Positions 39,499 to 49,766 of a stretch of 64,000 nt of DNA are shown here, piece after piece. The stretch is from NCBI RefSeq assembly GCF_028994775.1, contig NZ_JAJQMN010000007.1:306931-370930 (forward strand). The letters are read 5' to 3'. Source of the stretch: Promicromonospora iranensis (lineage in GTDB: Bacteria > Actinomycetota > Actinomycetes > Actinomycetales > Cellulomonadaceae). Positions within the stretch are counted from its first letter, which is position 1. Each line of letters starts with the position of its first letter. A program made the position numbers and the translations under genes. The notes under the pieces were generated by a model that was given only the letters and a program-made list of their open reading frames with translations, was not told the DNA's origin and ran no database searches.

Positions 39499-40738
39499 CT
39501 CGGTGCCTGACCCCGCACCATCCACGAACGCCACGCCCGGCGGCCCCGCGTCCTCCGAGAACGCACCGCCACCCTGGCTGCGCACCGCCGCCGGCTGGTC
39601 GTGGCGCCTCATCGTGCTCGTGGCTGGTGTCGCCCTGGTCTTCTGGGCGGTCACCCAGGTCCTGATCGTCTTCGTCGCCGTCTTCCTGGCCCTGGTCATC
39701 ACCGCGGTCCTCAACCCGCTGACCGACCTGTACCACCGGGTGATGCCGCGCGCCCTGGCGACCGCCGCGGCCATCCTGTCCGGCGTGCTCGTCATCGGCG
39801 GCCTGCTGACGTACGTCGTGGTGTCGGTCGCCGGGCAGTGGGAACGCCTCGCGGGGGAGTTCAACACCGGCATCGACCAGATCGTCGACCTGATCGAGAA
39901 CAACTCGCTGCCGGTGACCGTCGAGGTGGACACACGCGACCAGTGGATCGACGACGCCGCCGACTGGATCCAGGAGAACTCCCAGACGCTCGTCAGCCGG
40001 GCTGCCGAGAGCGCCGGATCGATCGTCGAGGGCGTCGCCGTGCTGGTGCTGGCGGTCTTCTGCACGGTCTTCTTCCTCGCGTCCGGCGCCGCGATGTGGC
40101 GCTGGTTCATGACCCAGGTGCCCGCCCGCACCCGGCAGAGGTGGCACGACGTCGCCGGGGCCGGCTGGTACACGTTCTCCGGCTACACCCGCGGCATCGT
40201 GCTCGTCGCCATCTCCAACGGCATCCTGGCCGGCATCTTCCTGTCCATCCTCGGTGTGCCGCTGGCGGCACCGCTCGCCGTGCTCGTCTTCATCGGTACC
40301 TTCATCCCGCTGATCGGCGCGCCCCTGGCCATGATCATCGCGGCGGTGGTGGCGCTCGCGGCGGACGGGCTCCTGACGGCGCTCGTCGTCACGCTCGGCA
40401 TCGCGGGCATCGGCCAGCTCGAGGGGCACGTGCTGCAGCCGCTCATCATGGGCAAGCAGGTGTCGCTGCACCCGGTGGTGGTGGCTCTCGGCGTCACGTG
40501 CGGCACGGTGGTGGGCGGCATCCTCGGAGCGATCGTCGCCGTCCCACTCATCGCGGTGGCCTGGTCCGTGTACAGCACCCTGCGCAAGCAGCCGGACGAC
40601 GGCGTGCCTGCGCCTGACGACGCTGTGCCTGACGACGCTGTGCCTGACGACGCTGTGCCTGACAGTGCCGTGCCGGACGACGGCTCGCCCGGCGGCGAAG
40701 CCGGGCCGTCGCCGGAGCAGCATTCCTCACAGCGGTAA
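39485..40738 (+). CDS. AI-2E-family transporter, second tandem copy
   Basis: The 417-residue paralog of the preceding gene has the same layout and the same C-terminal signature (LQPLIMGKQVSLHPVVVAL). It came from an old tandem duplication: membrane blocks are clearly alike, while both tails differ. ATG 39485 lies within the end of the first gene; GTG 39503 is an alternative. The C-terminal about 50 residues are an Asp/Val/Pro repeat tail encoded by a 15-bp tandem array. The two proteins may form hetero-oligomers (inference). Confidence 0.87.
   Translation: MRQTDSVPDPAPSTNATPGGPASSENAPPPWLRTAAGWSWRLIVLVAGVALVFWAVTQVLIVFVAVFLALVITAVLNPLTDLYHRVMPRALATAAAILSGVLVIGGLLTYVVVSVAGQWERLAGEFNTGIDQIVDLIENNSLPVTVEVDTRDQWIDDAADWIQENSQTLVSRAAESAGSIVEGVAVLVLAVFCTVFFLASGAAMWRWFMTQVPARTRQRWHDVAGAGWYTFSGYTRGIVLVAISNGILAGIFLSILGVPLAAPLAVLVFIGTFIPLIGAPLAMIIAAVVALAADGLLTALVVTLGIAGIGQLEGHVLQPLIMGKQVSLHPVVVALGVTCGTVVGGILGAIVAVPLIAVAWSVYSTLRKQPDDGVPAPDDAVPDDAVPDDAVPDSAVPDDGSPGGEAGPSPEQHSSQR
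40616..40660. repeat. perfect 15-bp tandem repeat near the 3' end of the second AI-2E gene
   Basis: Three identical units of gacgacgctgtgcct (40616, 40631, 40646) with diverged units on both sides encode DDAVP repeats. They occupy the same relative place as the array in the upstream paralog, but the unit is unrelated, so the arrays arose independently. Confidence 0.93.
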
Positions 40739-40778
40739 AGCCGCAGGTCGGAGCCTGTTTCTGTGGCACCATCGAACC

Positions 40779-41411
40779 ATGGAACCGTTCGTCCTGGCCT
40801 CTGACCACGTCCGCCTGTCCGTCCCCACGTACGCGGACGTCGACGCGATCACGGCGGCCTGCCAGGACCCCGCGGTCGCCGACTGGACGGTGGTGCCCGT
40901 GCCCTACGAGCGCCGGCACGCCGAGGGGTTCGTGCGCTACCACGTGGCGGACGGCTGGGCGAAGGGCTCTGTCTACACGTGGGCGGTGCGCGCCCCCGGC
41001 GAGGCCGACGGGCCGCTGATCGGCATGGTCGGCCTGACGTGCGAGGGCAGCCCGGGGGAGGAGCGTTCCGGTGAGCTGGGCTACTGGATGGCACCGGACG
41101 CCCGCGGCAGCGGCCTGTGCACCGAGGCGAGCCGGCTCGTCGTCGACTGGGCGCTGGATCCGGACGGGCTCGGGCTGGCGGTGGTGACCTGGGTCGCGTA
41201 CGTCGGCAACTGGGCCTCGCGCCGGGTGGCATGGCGCCTCGGGCTGCGCGTGGAGGGCACGCTGCGCAAGCACGCCCTGCAGCGCGGCGTGCGACGGGAC
41301 GCCTGGGTCGGCAGCATCCTGGCGGACGACCCCAGGGAGCCCAACGAGCCGTGGCCCGCCGACGCGCCCTGCTCGCGGATCGGCTCGCAGGTCCTGCCCG
41401 GCGTCAGCTGA
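40779..41411 (+). CDS. GNAT acetyltransferase, RimJ/RimL type
   Basis: The 210-residue enzyme has SDHVRLSVPTYADVDAITAA at the start, the acetyl-CoA loop in GYWMAPDARGSGLCTEASRL and a YVGNWASRRVAWRLGLRVEG helix typical of the RimJ/RimL group. The acceptor is unknown. ATG 40779 is used; the in-frame region before it overlaps the AI-2E gene's 3' end in another frame. It lies 41 bp after the AI-2E pair. Confidence 0.87.
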   Translation: MEPFVLASDHVRLSVPTYADVDAITAACQDPAVADWTVVPVPYERRHAEGFVRYHVADGWAKGSVYTWAVRAPGEADGPLIGMVGLTCEGSPGEERSGELGYWMAPDARGSGLCTEASRLVVDWALDPDGLGLAVVTWVAYVGNWASRRVAWRLGLRVEGTLRKHALQRGVRRDAWVGSILADDPREPNEPWPADAPCSRIGSQVLPGVS

Positions 41412-41457
41412 GCCGGACGACGGAGTCCGCGCGGACGGGGATGTCGGTGAGCGTCCG

Positions 41458-41463
41458 TAGGCT
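41458..41463 (+). promoter_or_regulatory. -10 element of a probable leaderless rarA transcript
   Basis: TAGGCT is separated by only six bases (GGGGGC) from ATG 41470. This TANNNT-N6-ATG spacing is the usual mark of leaderless transcription in actinobacteria. The G-run could also serve as a weak ribosome binding site. Confidence 0.45.
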
Positions 41464-41469
41464 GGGGGC

Positions 41470-42864
41470 ATGGTGGATCTCTTCGATGCAGCGACGACCG
41501 ACGCGGCCGGCACCCCGGCCGCGCGGGCGTCGTCACCCCTCGCCGTGCGCATGCGACCGGCCACCGTCGACGAGATCGCCGGACAGGAGCACCTGCTGGT
41601 GCCCGGCTCCCCGCTGCGTCGGCTCATCGAGCCGGGGGCCGGCGGGCGCGCCGCACCGTCGTCGGTCATCCTCTGGGGACCGCCGGGCACCGGCAAGACC
41701 ACGCTCGCGTACCTCGTCGCCACGGTGTCCGGGCGCCGCTTCGTGGAGCTGAGCGCCGTGACCGCCGGCGTCAAGGACGTGCGCCAGGTGGTCGAGGACG
41801 CCCGGCGCCGGCTCGCCACCGGCGGTGACGAGACGGTGCTGTTCGTGGACGAGGTCCACCGCTTCTCCAAGTCCCAGCAGGACGCGCTCCTGCCCAGCGT
41901 CGAGAACCGTTGGGTCACGCTCGTCGCCGCGACCACCGAGAACCCCAGCTTCTCCGTGAACTCGCCGCTCCTGTCCCGCTCGCTGCTGCTCACGCTCCGG
42001 CCGCTGGAGACGGAGCACGTCCGCGAGCTCGTCCTGCGCGCCGTCACCGACGAGCGGGGCCTCGGCGGGGCCGTCGAGCTCGACGACGAGGCCACCGAGC
42101 ACCTCCTGCGGCTCTCCGGCGGCGACGCCCGCAAGGCACTGACGATCCTCGAGGCCGCCGCGGGCGCGGTCCTGTCGGACGAGGTCCCGGAGACCGCCAC
42201 GGGCGAGGCCGCCGTGCCACGCATCGGCCTGGCCGACGTCGAGCGCGCCGTCGACGTCGCCGCCGTCCGCTACGACCGCGACGGCGACCAGCACTACGAC
42301 GTCATCTCCGCGTTCATCAAGTCCATCCGCGGGTCCGACGTCGACGCCGCCCTCCACTACCTCGCCCGCATGGTGGCCGCGGGCGAGGACCCCCGCTTCA
42401 TCGCCCGGCGCCTGGTCATCTCGGCCGCCGAGGACGTCGGCATGGCCGACCCCTCCGCCCTGCAGACCGCCGTCGCCGCCGCGCAGGCCGTGCAGCTCAT
42501 CGGCATGCCCGAGGGGCGCATCGTGCTCGCCGAGGCCGTCGTGCACCTCGCCACGGCACCCAAGTCGAACGCCGCCTACCTCGGGGTGGACGCGGCGCTC
42601 GCGGACGTTCGCGCCGGCCGGGTGGGCACGGTGCCGCCGCACCTGCGCGACGCGCACTACGCGGGCGCGAAGCAGATGGGGCACGGTGACGGCTACCGCT
42701 ACGCGCACGACTGGCCGCACGGCGTCGCACCGCAGCAGTACCTGCCGGACGTGCTGGCGGGCTCGCGCTACTACGACCCGAGCGACCGCGGCTACGAGCG
42801 GCAGGTGTCGGAGCGGCTGGAGCGCATCCGGGGGATCCTCGGCAGCGAGGACACCCGGCAGTGA
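41470..42864 (+). CDS. rarA: replication-associated recombination protein A (RarA/MgsA AAA+ ATPase)
   Basis: The 464-residue protein has the family entrance [17 protein letters not shown], Walker [12 protein letters not shown], Walker [16 protein letters not shown] and sensor 1 [11 protein letters not shown]. The C-terminal tetramerisation region follows ([20 protein letters not shown], then [20 protein letters not shown]). RarA acts at stalled replication forks. The C-terminal [19 protein letters not shown] ends the domain normally. It precedes rpsD, which has its own promoter. Confidence 0.95.
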   Translation: MVDLFDAATTDAAGTPAARASSPLAVRMRPATVDEIAGQEHLLVPGSPLRRLIEPGAGGRAAPSSVILWGPPGTGKTTLAYLVATVSGRRFVELSAVTAGVKDVRQVVEDARRRLATGGDETVLFVDEVHRFSKSQQDALLPSVENRWVTLVAATTENPSFSVNSPLLSRSLLLTLRPLETEHVRELVLRAVTDERGLGGAVELDDEATEHLLRLSGGDARKALTILEAAAGAVLSDEVPETATGEAAVPRIGLADVERAVDVAAVRYDRDGDQHYDVISAFIKSIRGSDVDAALHYLARMVAAGEDPRFIARRLVISAAEDVGMADPSALQTAVAAAQAVQLIGMPEGRIVLAEAVVHLATAPKSNAAYLGVDAALADVRAGRVGTVPPHLRDAHYAGAKQMGHGDGYRYAHDWPHGVAPQQYLPDVLAGSRYYDPSDRGYERQVSERLERIRGILGSEDTRQ

Positions 42865-42912
42865 CAGCTGACAGTGACCGACTCCACGGCAGGCCGAAGT
42901 CCTGACGTGCGC

Positions 42913-43090
42913 TAAGATGTACCGGTTGCCTATGGCGACTCCCTGGGACCTCGGCCCCGTGAACGTGATGGTCGGATCACTGATCCGCTCGCCCCGTTCC
43001 ATCGGCTGGTCCCGCACCCGGTGCGGTTTCCCTTCGTGGGCGAGCTGTGCGCGGGTGTGACCTTCATTCACTACAGGACAGGAATTCACA
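42913..43090 (+). promoter_or_regulatory. promoter and structured leader of rpsD
   Basis: A good -10 (TAAGAT, 42913-42918) implies a leader of about 165 nt before GTG 43091. The leader can form CGGATCA-C-TGATCCG (42973-42987; its one-base loop means the stem must open slightly) and CCGCAC-CCG-GTGCGG (43012-43026). AGGA near 43080 serves as ribosome binding site. S4 commonly regulates its own mRNA, so an S4-binding leader is plausible; this one matches no leader I can name. Confidence 0.5.
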
Positions 43091-43717
43091 GTGACTTCTG
43101 TGACCCGTGCGCGCCGCCAGGTGCGCCTGAGCCGAAAGCTGGGCCTCGCGCTCACGCCCAAGGCTGTCAAGCACTTCGAGAAGCGCCCCTACCCGCCCGG
43201 TGAGCACGGCCGTGCCCGCCGTCGCACCGAGTCGGACTACGCGGTGCGTCTGCGCGAGAAGCAGCGTCTGCGCGCGCAGTACATGCTCCGCGAGAAGCAG
43301 CTGCTCAAGGTGTACGAGAACGCTCGCAAGCAGGCCGGTCTGACCGGTGAGGTCATGGTCGAGGACCTCGAGACCCGCCTGGACGCCGTCGTGCTGCGTG
43401 CCGGCTTCGGCCGCACGATCCTGCAGGCGCGTCAGCACGTGACGCACCGCCACATCCTCGTGGACGGCAAGATCGTCGACCGCCCGTCGTTCCGCGTGAA
43501 GCCGGGCCAGACCATCCAGGTCAAGCCGAAGAGCCAGGCCACCGTGCCGTTCCAGGTCGCCGCCGCCGGTGCGCACCGCGACGTGCTTCCGGCCCTGCCG
43601 GGCTACCTGGACGTGCAGCTCGAGAAGCTGTCGGCCACGATGACCCGCAAGCCGAAGCGCGCCGAGGTCCCCGTGACCTGCGACGTGCAGATGGTCGTCG
43701 AGTTCTACGCTCGCTGA
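43091..43717 (+). CDS. rpsD: 30S ribosomal protein S4
   Basis: The 208-residue protein has the S4 N-terminal region ([20 protein letters not shown]), the core [20 protein letters not shown] and the S4 RNA-binding domain ([20 protein letters not shown], then [20 protein letters not shown]). It lacks the zinc-binding cysteines of the C+ form, so it is the C- paralog type. It stands alone rather than in the alpha operon, as usual in actinobacteria. The start is GTG. A hairpin terminator with a UUCG loop follows. Confidence 0.97.
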   Translation: MTSVTRARRQVRLSRKLGLALTPKAVKHFEKRPYPPGEHGRARRRTESDYAVRLREKQRLRAQYMLREKQLLKVYENARKQAGLTGEVMVEDLETRLDAVVLRAGFGRTILQARQHVTHRHILVDGKIVDRPSFRVKPGQTIQVKPKSQATVPFQVAAAGAHRDVLPALPGYLDVQLEKLSATMTRKPKRAEVPVTCDVQMVVEFYAR

Positions 43718-43767
43718 CCCCTTCTGCCAGCACTTCTGCTCAGCGCTGTCTGCTCAGCACATCAAGG

Positions 43768-43801
43768 ACGCCCTGTCCGCGCTTCGGCGCGGGCGGGGCG
43801 T
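43768..43801 (+). terminator. intrinsic terminator of rpsD (UUCG loop)
   Basis: ACGCCC (43768-43773) and CCGCGC (43777-43782) pair with GCGCGG (43787-43792) and GGGCGT (43796-43801) around a ttcg tetraloop, with a 3x3 internal loop. A short T-containing run (tctgctgtgct) follows, about 50 bp after the rpsD stop. Confidence 0.75.
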
Positions 43802-43804
43802 TCT

Positions 43805-44105
43805 GCTGTGCTGGGCTCTGCCTACCCTGTGCCGCCCCTGCGCCTACCCTGCGCCGGCTCTGCTCCGGTCCGTGCCGCTTCCGTACCGGCCCGTACCGGC
43901 CCGTACCGGCCCGTACCGGCGCCGTACCCGGTCCCGTGTCGGCGCGACCCACGAGATTCGCGGCACGCTGGCGCCGGGCGGCGCCAGCGGCGGCGTCCGG
44001 GATAGGGTGACGAACGTTCCGTGCAGACACATCAGGCCGGACACCAGCTGATCAGCAGTGGATCAGCAGCGGACCACCAGCGGACCTTCAGGTAGGAGTT
44101 TGCGC
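43805..44105. other. gene-free interval with tandem repeats and a promoter
   Basis: The 388-bp gap between rpsD and the DUF948 gene holds no convincing gene. It contains a near-repeated gcctaccctgygccg stretch (about 43817-43858), four identical 10-bp units of ccgtaccggc (43881-43920), a -10-like TAGGGT (44003-44008) and a diverged gatcagcagyg repeat (about 44050-44087) up to the TAGGAG ribosome binding site of the next gene. Confidence 0.7.
43881..43920. repeat. perfect 10-bp tandem repeat, intergenic
   Basis: Four identical copies of ccgtaccggc are followed by a diverged fifth. The unit contains CCGG and GTAC palindromes, so each copy could also be a weak protein-binding site. It is noncoding, and the unit length (10) is not a multiple of three. 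Confidence 0.95.
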
Positions 44106-44516
44106 ATGACCTTCGGCGACCTCGGAGACGTGGCGGGACTGATCGCGGCGATCGCGTTCGTGCTCCTGGTGGGCTTTCTCGCCGTCCCCCTGTGGAAGCT
44201 GGGCAAACTCCTCGACGAGGCTCGATCGAGCGTCCGTGACGTCACCGAGCACTCCGTGCCGATCCTCGACGAGGCGGCGAGCACCGTCGCGTCGGCGAAC
44301 ACGCAGCTCGTCAAGGTCGACACGATCACCACGTCGGCGGCGTCGGTCAGCGAGAACGTCTCCGCGCTGACGGGCCTGTACGCGGCCACGCTGGGCAAGC
44401 CGCTCGTCAAGGTCGCGGCCTTCTCCTACGGCGTGCGTCAGGCCTTCGGCCAGGCCAGGGGCCGGTCCGGCAAGCACGCCGGTCCGGACGCGGGCGCCAC
44501 CGGGGCCGGCGCATGA
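44106..44516 (+). CDS. DUF948-family membrane protein
   Basis: The 136-residue protein has one N-terminal membrane helix (VAGLIAAIAFVLLVGFLAVP), followed by a DUF948 helix-rich region (LWKLGKLLDEARSSVRDVTE, then ASTVASANTQLVKVDTIT) resembling a methyl-accepting coiled coil. The C-terminal tail is low complexity. ATG 44106 follows TAGGAG; the frame is open upstream but unsupported. It overlaps the next gene as ATGA. In Micrococcales this pair regularly precedes alaS; function unknown. Confidence 0.88.
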   Translation: MTFGDLGDVAGLIAAIAFVLLVGFLAVPLWKLGKLLDEARSSVRDVTEHSVPILDEAASTVASANTQLVKVDTITTSAASVSENVSALTGLYAATLGKPLVKVAAFSYGVRQAFGQARGRSGKHAGPDAGATGAGA

Positions 44517-44767
44517 TCCGCCGGCTGTTCTGGGTGGGCGTCGGGGTGACCGTCACGGTCGTCGTCATCCGCAAGGGCCGCCAGGTGGTCGCGCGCTACA
44601 CGCCCGAGGCCGTGAGCGAGCGCGCTGCGGCCGCCGTGGACGAGGCCGGCGTCCGGCTGAACCGGATGGCGCACTCCTTCCGGTCCGACTTCACGACGGC
44701 GCGCGCCGAGCGCGAGGCTGAGCTGATGGCGTCCCTCCGGGGCGAGCTGCCGGCCCACCGGCGCTAG
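44513..44767 (+). CDS. small membrane-associated protein coupled to DUF948 (DUF6167-like)
   Basis: The 84-residue protein has a short N-terminal hydrophobic helix ([18 protein letters not shown]) followed by a basic amphipathic region ([20 protein letters not shown], then [18 protein letters not shown] helix). It begins inside the DUF948 stop (ATGA). The order DUF948 - small protein - alaS is conserved in related genomes to my knowledge; the function is unknown. Confidence 0.75.
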   Translation: MIRRLFWVGVGVTVTVVVIRKGRQVVARYTPEAVSERAAAAVDEAGVRLNRMAHSFRSDFTTARAEREAELMASLRGELPAHRR

Positions 44768-44816
44768 CCGGCCGCTCCGCTCTCGCGCAGGGCCAGTCGC
44801 TCGGGGCCAGTCGCGC

Positions 44817-44871
44817 AGGACCGCGATACAGGACCGCGATACAGGACCGCGATACAGGACCGGCGCTGGAT
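44817..44871. repeat. 13-bp tandem repeat upstream of alaS
   Basis: Three identical units of aggaccgcgatac (44817, 44830, 44843) are followed by a partial fourth. The array starts about 50 bp after the stop of the preceding gene. The unit is not a multiple of three and the region is noncoding. Just before it ggccagtcgc is also doubled. Confidence 0.93.
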
Positions 44872-44921
44872 CGGCGGAGCATCATTCAGTTTCCGTCCGC
44901 GGCGCTACCAGCGGCAGAATA

Positions 44922-44949
44922 GAGTCGCGTCCGGATCCGGACGCGACTC
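44922..44949. repeat. perfect 28-bp palindrome upstream of alaS
   Basis: The 28 bases centred on GGATCC are exactly self-complementary (arms of 14: GAGTCGCGTCCGGA and its complement). It lies about 135 bp before the alaS start, beside a possible -10 (TAGAGT, 44920-44925, overlapping its left end), and is followed about 25 bp later by TTTTT (44975-44979). It may be an operator for a dimeric regulator or, as RNA, part of an attenuator of alaS. Confidence 0.85.
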
Positions 44950-44980
44950 GCGCGTCCCGTCCGCGTTTCACTACGTTTTT

Positions 44981-45060
44981 GCACGACACGGTTCCGCACG
45001 ACACGGTTCCGCACGACAAGATTCCGCACGACCTTTCCGCACGACACGATTCCGCACGAC
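44981..45060. repeat. 15-bp tandem repeat in the alaS leader
   Basis: Five or so units of the type gttccgcacgacacg run head to tail; one is shortened and several carry point changes (gttcc/attcc, acacg/acaag). The array ends about 24 bp before ATG 45084 and lies in the presumed alaS 5' untranslated region, where it would set leader length. Between the preceding gene and alaS (316 bp) there is no gene. Confidence 0.9.
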
Positions 45061-45083
45061 CGAGAAGAAGGATCACTGACCTC

Positions 45084-47789
<2,706 letters not shown>

Positions 47790-47791
47790 CG

Positions 47792-48397
47792 GTGGCACCG
47801 TTGATCGAACCCGTCGAGACCCCCGAGCCGGGCCTCCCGCGTGGAGCCCGGCTCGGGATCGACGTCGGCATGGCCCGGATCGGGCTCGCCGCCAGCGATC
47901 CCGACGGCCTCGTCGCCACCCCGGTGGAGACGGTGCCGCGGGTGCTGGCGGGTGCCGGCTCGGCGTCGGGCAAGCAGTCGGGTACGGCCAAGCAGCCTGT
48001 CCGGAGCGCCGAGGGCACCACTGCCGACGTCGCACGGATCGTCGCCGAGGCGGTGGAACGCTTCGCCGCCGTCGTCTACGTGGGGCTGCCCCGGCACCTG
48101 TCCGGCAAGGAGGGCGCGGCGACGGCCGACGCGCGGGCCTTTGCGGCCCGCCTGGTCGTCGCGCTCGCCGCGGCGGGGGAGGCCGCGGAGGTCCGTCTGG
48201 TCGACGAGCGGATGACCACCGTTTCGGCGCACCAGGCGCTCCACGCGGCCGGTCGCAAAACTAAGCGGCACAGGTCCGTGATCGATCAGGCCGCAGCCGT
48301 TATCATTCTGCAATCTGCACTCGACGCGGAGCGGGCGAAGGGGGAGCGCGCCGGCGAGCTCGTCGAGGCGCGGACCGTGCACGACACGCACGAATAA
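47792..48397 (+). CDS. ruvX: RuvX/YqgF Holliday-junction-resolvase-like pre-16S rRNA nuclease
   Basis: The 201-residue RNase H-fold protein has the first catalytic aspartate in RLGIDVGMARIGLAASD, the VYVGLPRHLSGKEG strand-loop and the last acidic site VRLVDERMTTVSAHQAL. A 25-residue Gly/Ser/Lys insertion (AGAGSASGKQSGTAK) after the third strand makes it longer than most family members. GTG 47792 lies 2 bp after the alaS stop; the order alaS-ruvX-mltG is the usual actinobacterial one. Confidence 0.93.
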   Translation: MAPLIEPVETPEPGLPRGARLGIDVGMARIGLAASDPDGLVATPVETVPRVLAGAGSASGKQSGTAKQPVRSAEGTTADVARIVAEAVERFAAVVYVGLPRHLSGKEGAATADARAFAARLVVALAAAGEAAEVRLVDERMTTVSAHQALHAAGRKTKRHRSVIDQAAAVIILQSALDAERAKGERAGELVEARTVHDTHE

Positions 48398-48433
48398 CCC
48401 AGTGGCCCCCCAGCGAAGGACAGTGAGTCTCCG

Positions 48434-49570
48434 GTGACGGACCTCTTCACAGCGCCCCCGCGCAGCCAGGCAGACCCCGCGTTCCCTGAACCGAGATCGA
48501 CCAGGCGAGCGCAGCGCCGCCGACGGCGGAACCGACACGGTCGTTCCCTCGTCGTGCTCCTGGTCGCCCTCGTCCTGGTCGGCGGAGCCGGCTACGCGGT
48601 GTGGTCCAACCTCGAGTCCCTGACCGGCCTGACGAACCCGCTCGAGTCCAAGGACTTTCCGGGCCCCGGCGGAGACCAGGTCGACGTCGAGATCCCGGAG
48701 GGGGCCACCGGCACCGCCATGGGGGAGGCGCTCTACGACGCCGGCGTCGTCGCGAGCGTCTCGGCCTTCACCAAGGCGTTCGAGGAGAACCCGGACTCGG
48801 TGCTGATCCGGCCGGGCACCCACACCATGCTCGAGGAGATGCCCGCGAGCGACGCGGTCGCGCTTCTCGTCAAGAACGACACCGTCGACCTGCAGCTCAC
48901 CATCCCGGAGGGCTACACGGCGGACCAGATCGTCGAGCGTGCCGTGCAGGTCACCGGCCTGCCCGCCAAGGACTTCCGGGCCGCGCTGAAGGACCCTGCC
49001 GAGCTCGGGGTGCCGAAGCAGGCCGGCGGCAAGGTCGAGGGTTGGTTGTACCCGGACACGTACATGGTGAAGCCGGACGACACGGCCGCGGGGCTGCTCA
49101 CGCGGATGGTGGACCGCACCAAGGGCCTGCTCCAGGAGAAGGGGGTGCCCGCCGGACAGTGGGAGTCCGTGCTGATCAAGGCATCGCTCGTGGAGCGCGA
49201 GGGCATGCACGCCGAGGACAAGCCCAAGATCGCCCGAGCGATCGAGAACCGGCTCGACGACAAGACGTTCCTCGAGATCGACGCGGCGGTCGCGTACGGG
49301 GCCGACAAGCCGGGCACCGAGCTCACCCGAGCCGACCTGAACAACGCGAAGAACCGGTACAACACCTACGAGCACACCGGTCTGCCCCCGGGTCCCATCG
49401 CCAACCCGGGCGAGGTGTCGATCGACGCGGTCCTGAACCCGGCACCGGGCGACTGGAAGTTCTGGGTGACGGTCAACCTCGACACGGGTGAGACGAAGTT
49501 CGCCGAGGACTTCCAGGAGCACCAGCGCAATGTGCAGGAGCTGCGCGAGTGGCAGGCCGCGAACGGGTGA
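48434..49570 (+). CDS. mltG: endolytic murein transglycosylase MltG, copy 1
   Basis: The 378-residue protein has a basic cytoplasmic N-terminus, one membrane helix (SLVVLLVALVLVGGAGYAVW, near residue 45) and an external YceG domain. LysM-like sub-domain features precede the catalytic region IKASLVEREGMHAEDKPKIA, whose Glu in VEREG matches the MltG catalytic glutamate. NTYEHTGLPPGPIANPGEVS and a closing KFAEDFQEHQRNVQELREW follow. It cleaves nascent peptidoglycan strands during elongation. It has the standard position after ruvX. Confidence 0.95.
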   Translation: MTDLFTAPPRSQADPAFPEPRSTRRAQRRRRRNRHGRSLVVLLVALVLVGGAGYAVWSNLESLTGLTNPLESKDFPGPGGDQVDVEIPEGATGTAMGEALYDAGVVASVSAFTKAFEENPDSVLIRPGTHTMLEEMPASDAVALLVKNDTVDLQLTIPEGYTADQIVERAVQVTGLPAKDFRAALKDPAELGVPKQAGGKVEGWLYPDTYMVKPDDTAAGLLTRMVDRTKGLLQEKGVPAGQWESVLIKASLVEREGMHAEDKPKIARAIENRLDDKTFLEIDAAVAYGADKPGTELTRADLNNAKNRYNTYEHTGLPPGPIANPGEVSIDAVLNPAPGDWKFWVTVNLDTGETKFAEDFQEHQRNVQELREWQAANG

Positions 49571-49766
49571 ATTCCCAGGTCGCGGGCACTCCTGACGGTT
49601 CCGTGCGGTGAATCCCGGGAGTTGGCCGGGAATGTACCGATCGGGGTAGCGTTCGCGGCACCCGGGCTGTGATGCGATCGTGACATGCGATCACGGTGTC
49701 GCGCGCCCGTGGTGTGACCAGGCGTGGATCAGCAGAGATCCAGGCAGCGCAGAGGATGGAGCGAGC

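Noticed and set aside
44817..45060. CRISPR-like array upstream of alaS
   Set aside because: The units adjoin each other with no spacers, are 13 or 15 bp long, and no cas gene is present.
44979..45083. 35-residue N-terminal extension of AlaS ([13 protein letters not shown])
   Set aside because: It is the translation of the 15-bp noncoding repeat. The family start is at 45084.
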